Origin: Trichoplax sp. H2
Lineage: Eukaryota > Placozoa > Uniplacotomia > Trichoplacea
Length of the DNA stretch: 64,000 nt
Reading direction: 5' to 3'
Assembly: GCA_003344405.1 (NCBI GenBank)
Contig: NOWV01000137.1
Coordinates: 124,001 to 188,000 of the forward strand
Every line of letters starts with the position of its first letter. Within the stretch, counting starts at the first letter, position 1. This document shows, piece by piece, positions 61,901 to 64,000 of this stretch. Below the pieces are notes generated by a model, which saw only the letters and a program-made list of their open reading frames with translations, searched no databases and was not told the origin of the DNA. A program made the position numbers and the translations under genes.

Positions 61901-63796
61901 CAGTAGTACATTATATCAATTGGAGTAGGAAAACATCTTTCTATTTCAGTCAAAGGTTAAGGAAAGTTTAAAAGATACTTAAAAATTGTCAATATGTAGT
62001 TATGAGTATCATTACCCTTTCTTTCTCCTCTTCTTGTTGCCTACTGAAGTTAAATCACCGGGTAAAGCAAACGTGTTGTCCTTTTCTCGTTTACTTTTAT
62101 CTTGCATGGAGGCTGACATAGCAAGTGCTAATTGCGTTTCCTCATCGACTTTTGATAAAGTTTTTCTCTTTGCAGGTTTAGCTTTAGGTTCATTCAGATT
62201 TTGTCCAAGATCTGGCCATCATGTAATCACACCATCAAATAATGGTAAGTAAGAGTCAGTAGCATAAACTTGATAAATACGATAAACAAGCAACGCTATT
62301 CAATATACGGTTATACATGATATAAGATAAAATAGTGAGATATAGGCTAACGATGAACTATAGACACGACACTGTTCAAATGGTAACAGCCGTAAACTGG
62401 GTTCAAGTCATAATAATTATTAACTGTCTTAAGGGTCTAAATATCGAGTAGCATTGCGAACAAATATTGTGCAATAACAGCATTGACAAAAAGTTATAGA
62501 TCCTGTTATATTGGAAAAGCGACGCGTATGATACAAGGAATTTCTCTACGCACATAGCTCAATTTTGCACGAAAGGTCATATGTAGCAATTGCAAAATTG
62601 AGATTGACGCTCCATATCATCCATCGGCTGTTTGATCAAGACTGTAGTAAATAAGGCAGTAGTAACTTTAATTTATGGTTGCTGGATTCCAATAATATTG
62701 AGTCCTCATCATTCAAGTTCTCTTGTAGTTAAGCCACAACATTGATACTATTAAAGTTATTGTCTGTTTCTTGGTCATTGTTGGCAGGCAACATTCGTCT
62801 AAGACTACTTGTGCTAGTCAACAGTGAAGGAAGAGATGTTGAATGTAGTTAGTACTAACCTGTGAATCCTTTTTGCTGGCAACATCGAATTAGCTGTTCC
62901 GTTGTTATACCATGAGCCTGGCCACAGCGTTTGATATGTATCAAATGATTCTGATATGAAAGTATTGAACATCAATAGAATCTGTTCATTTCTTAATGTT
63001 TGAAAGCAGTTGATAGAAAAATGATGCTGTTAACTGATATACAGTAACTTACTTTAATCCGGGATAAATCTTTGCCGCAAACTGGACAAGCTATCGACTT
63101 GGTTGCAGCCGGTGCTGGTGGTTTTTCTTGTTTATTGGTTTGACTTTGACAACATTGATCAACATGTCTCTGCTTTGCTTCCATGGATAAGTTACATAAC
63201 AAGCGGCCACAAACGGGGCAAAATTCCGATAATATCTGCATGGATTTTTCTTCGTTTTCTTTTTCATCCTGCAAAATTTGAGCTGCAACTATTGAATCCG
63301 CATCACAAGTATCAGCTGTCTTCTTCCCTGATGATGACATTTGACTAGAACGATGATGATCTAAACATTGATTAACATGAAGGTTGAATAATTCCATTCC
63401 ATCCTCTTGACCAAGACTGATCATCTCAAGACAAACAGGACAGACACGGCCACTACTACTCGCTTCTACGGCTTGGATAGGATTAACTGTAGGCGCTGTT
63501 GTTGCACTGCTAGGCTGGATAACAATATTACTGCTTGGCGTTGTTGTTGGATGGATTGCACTGTTTGGCTGAATGACTGTATCACTGCTTGGCGTTGTTG
63601 TTGTTGGATGGATTATACTGTTAGGTTGAATGGCTGCGTGGCTGGTTGGCGTTGTTGTTAGATGGATTGCACTGTTAGTCTGAATGGTTGTATGGCTGCT
63701 TGCCATTGTTGTTGATTTACGTAATTTCAATTTCCGTTTTGCTTGACTACTTGAATCTTGTTGTGAATCTTGTGACGCCATCTTCATCAACCGCAT
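58968..63796 (-). CDS. SLX4: SLX4 structure-specific endonuclease scaffold, 14 exons
   Basis: Exons in transcript order: 63796-63053, 62950-62860, 62211-62016, 61881-61794, 61647-61330, 61216-61040, 60973-60822, 60729-60048, 59954-59873, 59772-59703, 59627-59558, 59470-59387, 59272-59183, 59051-58968; joined length 975 aa, no frame break (human 1834). Three C2-H-C ubiquitin-binding fingers: Cys119/122-His140-Cys144, Cys193/196-His211-Cys215, and Cys237/240-His253-Cys257, then RCGQAHGITTEQL as in other SLX4. BTB domain about 490-600 (dimerisation). Acidic linker with SUMO-interaction-like cores IIDLT (640-644), VLVVSS (683-688), ILILS (702-706). C-terminal SLX1-binding domain: TPELKNQLQKYGVKPLPKRQM, VLKYEPLELRDL, ILDQLGVMFS. 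It holds SLX1 and other nucleases for Holliday junction and crosslink repair in the nucleus. Start could also be Met at 63787 or 63781. Donor at 60047 (GTTCTT) is weak, but the joined motif TPELK-NQLQKYG supports it. Confidence 0.95.
63490..63710 (-). repeat. In-frame 60-63 nt repeat in SLX4 exon 1
   Basis: Four imperfect copies of a unit encoding about 20 residues of the type IQPNSAIHPTTTPSS lie before the first ubiquitin-binding finger (about residues 38-100). The unit length is a multiple of three, so copy number can change without breaking the frame. The segment is Thr/Ser/Pro-rich and likely disordered. Confidence 0.85.
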
Positions 63797-64000
63797 CAAT
63801 CAGTGGTTATCACTTGGCAAGCTATCACCCTAAGCTAAGCAGAGGAGAGTTATCTAGTTGATACATCGCTTAAACGAGTTACCGCCAAGTTGAGGTGGAG
63901 GTTGGATGATCTTCAAGATGAAAATTCTTCTGCCATAGCAGCCCAATCTTGGGATACTTCGATCGTTCGATAGCAAGAGAAAGCAGATTTGAATTGATTG
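63797..64000. other. 5' flank of SLX4
   Basis: About 200 bp upstream of the SLX4 start codon to the window edge; presumably 5' untranslated region and promoter. No core element can be named. Confidence 0.4.

Overview
The window is nuclear DNA of an animal. It is strongly AT-rich, and the genes are split by mostly short GT-AG introns whose positions keep the reading frame of metazoan orthologues. Gene content is a rhodopsin-type GPCR, cytosolic thioredoxin, YIPF6, glucosamine-6-phosphate isomerase, a WW-FERM scaffold protein and the nuclease scaffold SLX4. Protein resemblance and compact AT-rich genes fit an early-branching metazoan, most likely a placozoan (Trichoplax/Hoilungia type). The lineage is inference, not proof.

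Layout. 1-26 kb: one intronless GPCR (+, 3067-4293), then a gene desert made largely of old, diverged tandem arrays. Two 20-N gaps (8069, 20273) each sit between near-identical flanks, as if two haplotypes had been joined end to end; the first flank pair brackets an LTR-like insertion. 26.6-31.4 kb: a first exon with a lipidation-type N-terminus, then a complete 5-exon thioredoxin gene (+). 34.8-41.9 kb: YIPF6 (-, 6 exons) and GNPDA (+, 4 exons) lie head to head, about 1.9 kb apart, with a palindrome-rich TACTG/CAGTA array between them. 42-48.7 kb: no gene I can defend; repeats of about 242 nt and about 110-130 nt. 48.7-58.0 kb: a 17-exon WW-FERM gene (+). 58.97-63.8 kb: a 14-exon SLX4 gene (-), tail to tail with it.

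Four multi-exon genes (thioredoxin, YIPF6, GNPDA, SLX4) were rebuilt exon by exon and give uninterrupted proteins of 109, 219, 278 and 975 aa. The WW-FERM model is also continuous, at 713 aa. The genes have unrelated roles (redox, Golgi traffic, amino-sugar catabolism, cortical scaffold, DNA repair). This is ordinary eukaryotic neighbourhood, not an operon.

Most striking is the intergenic DNA: at least nine separate arrays, each of its own sequence family, nearly all with periods near 92-132 nt (one near 64 nt), filling much of the gene-poor part.
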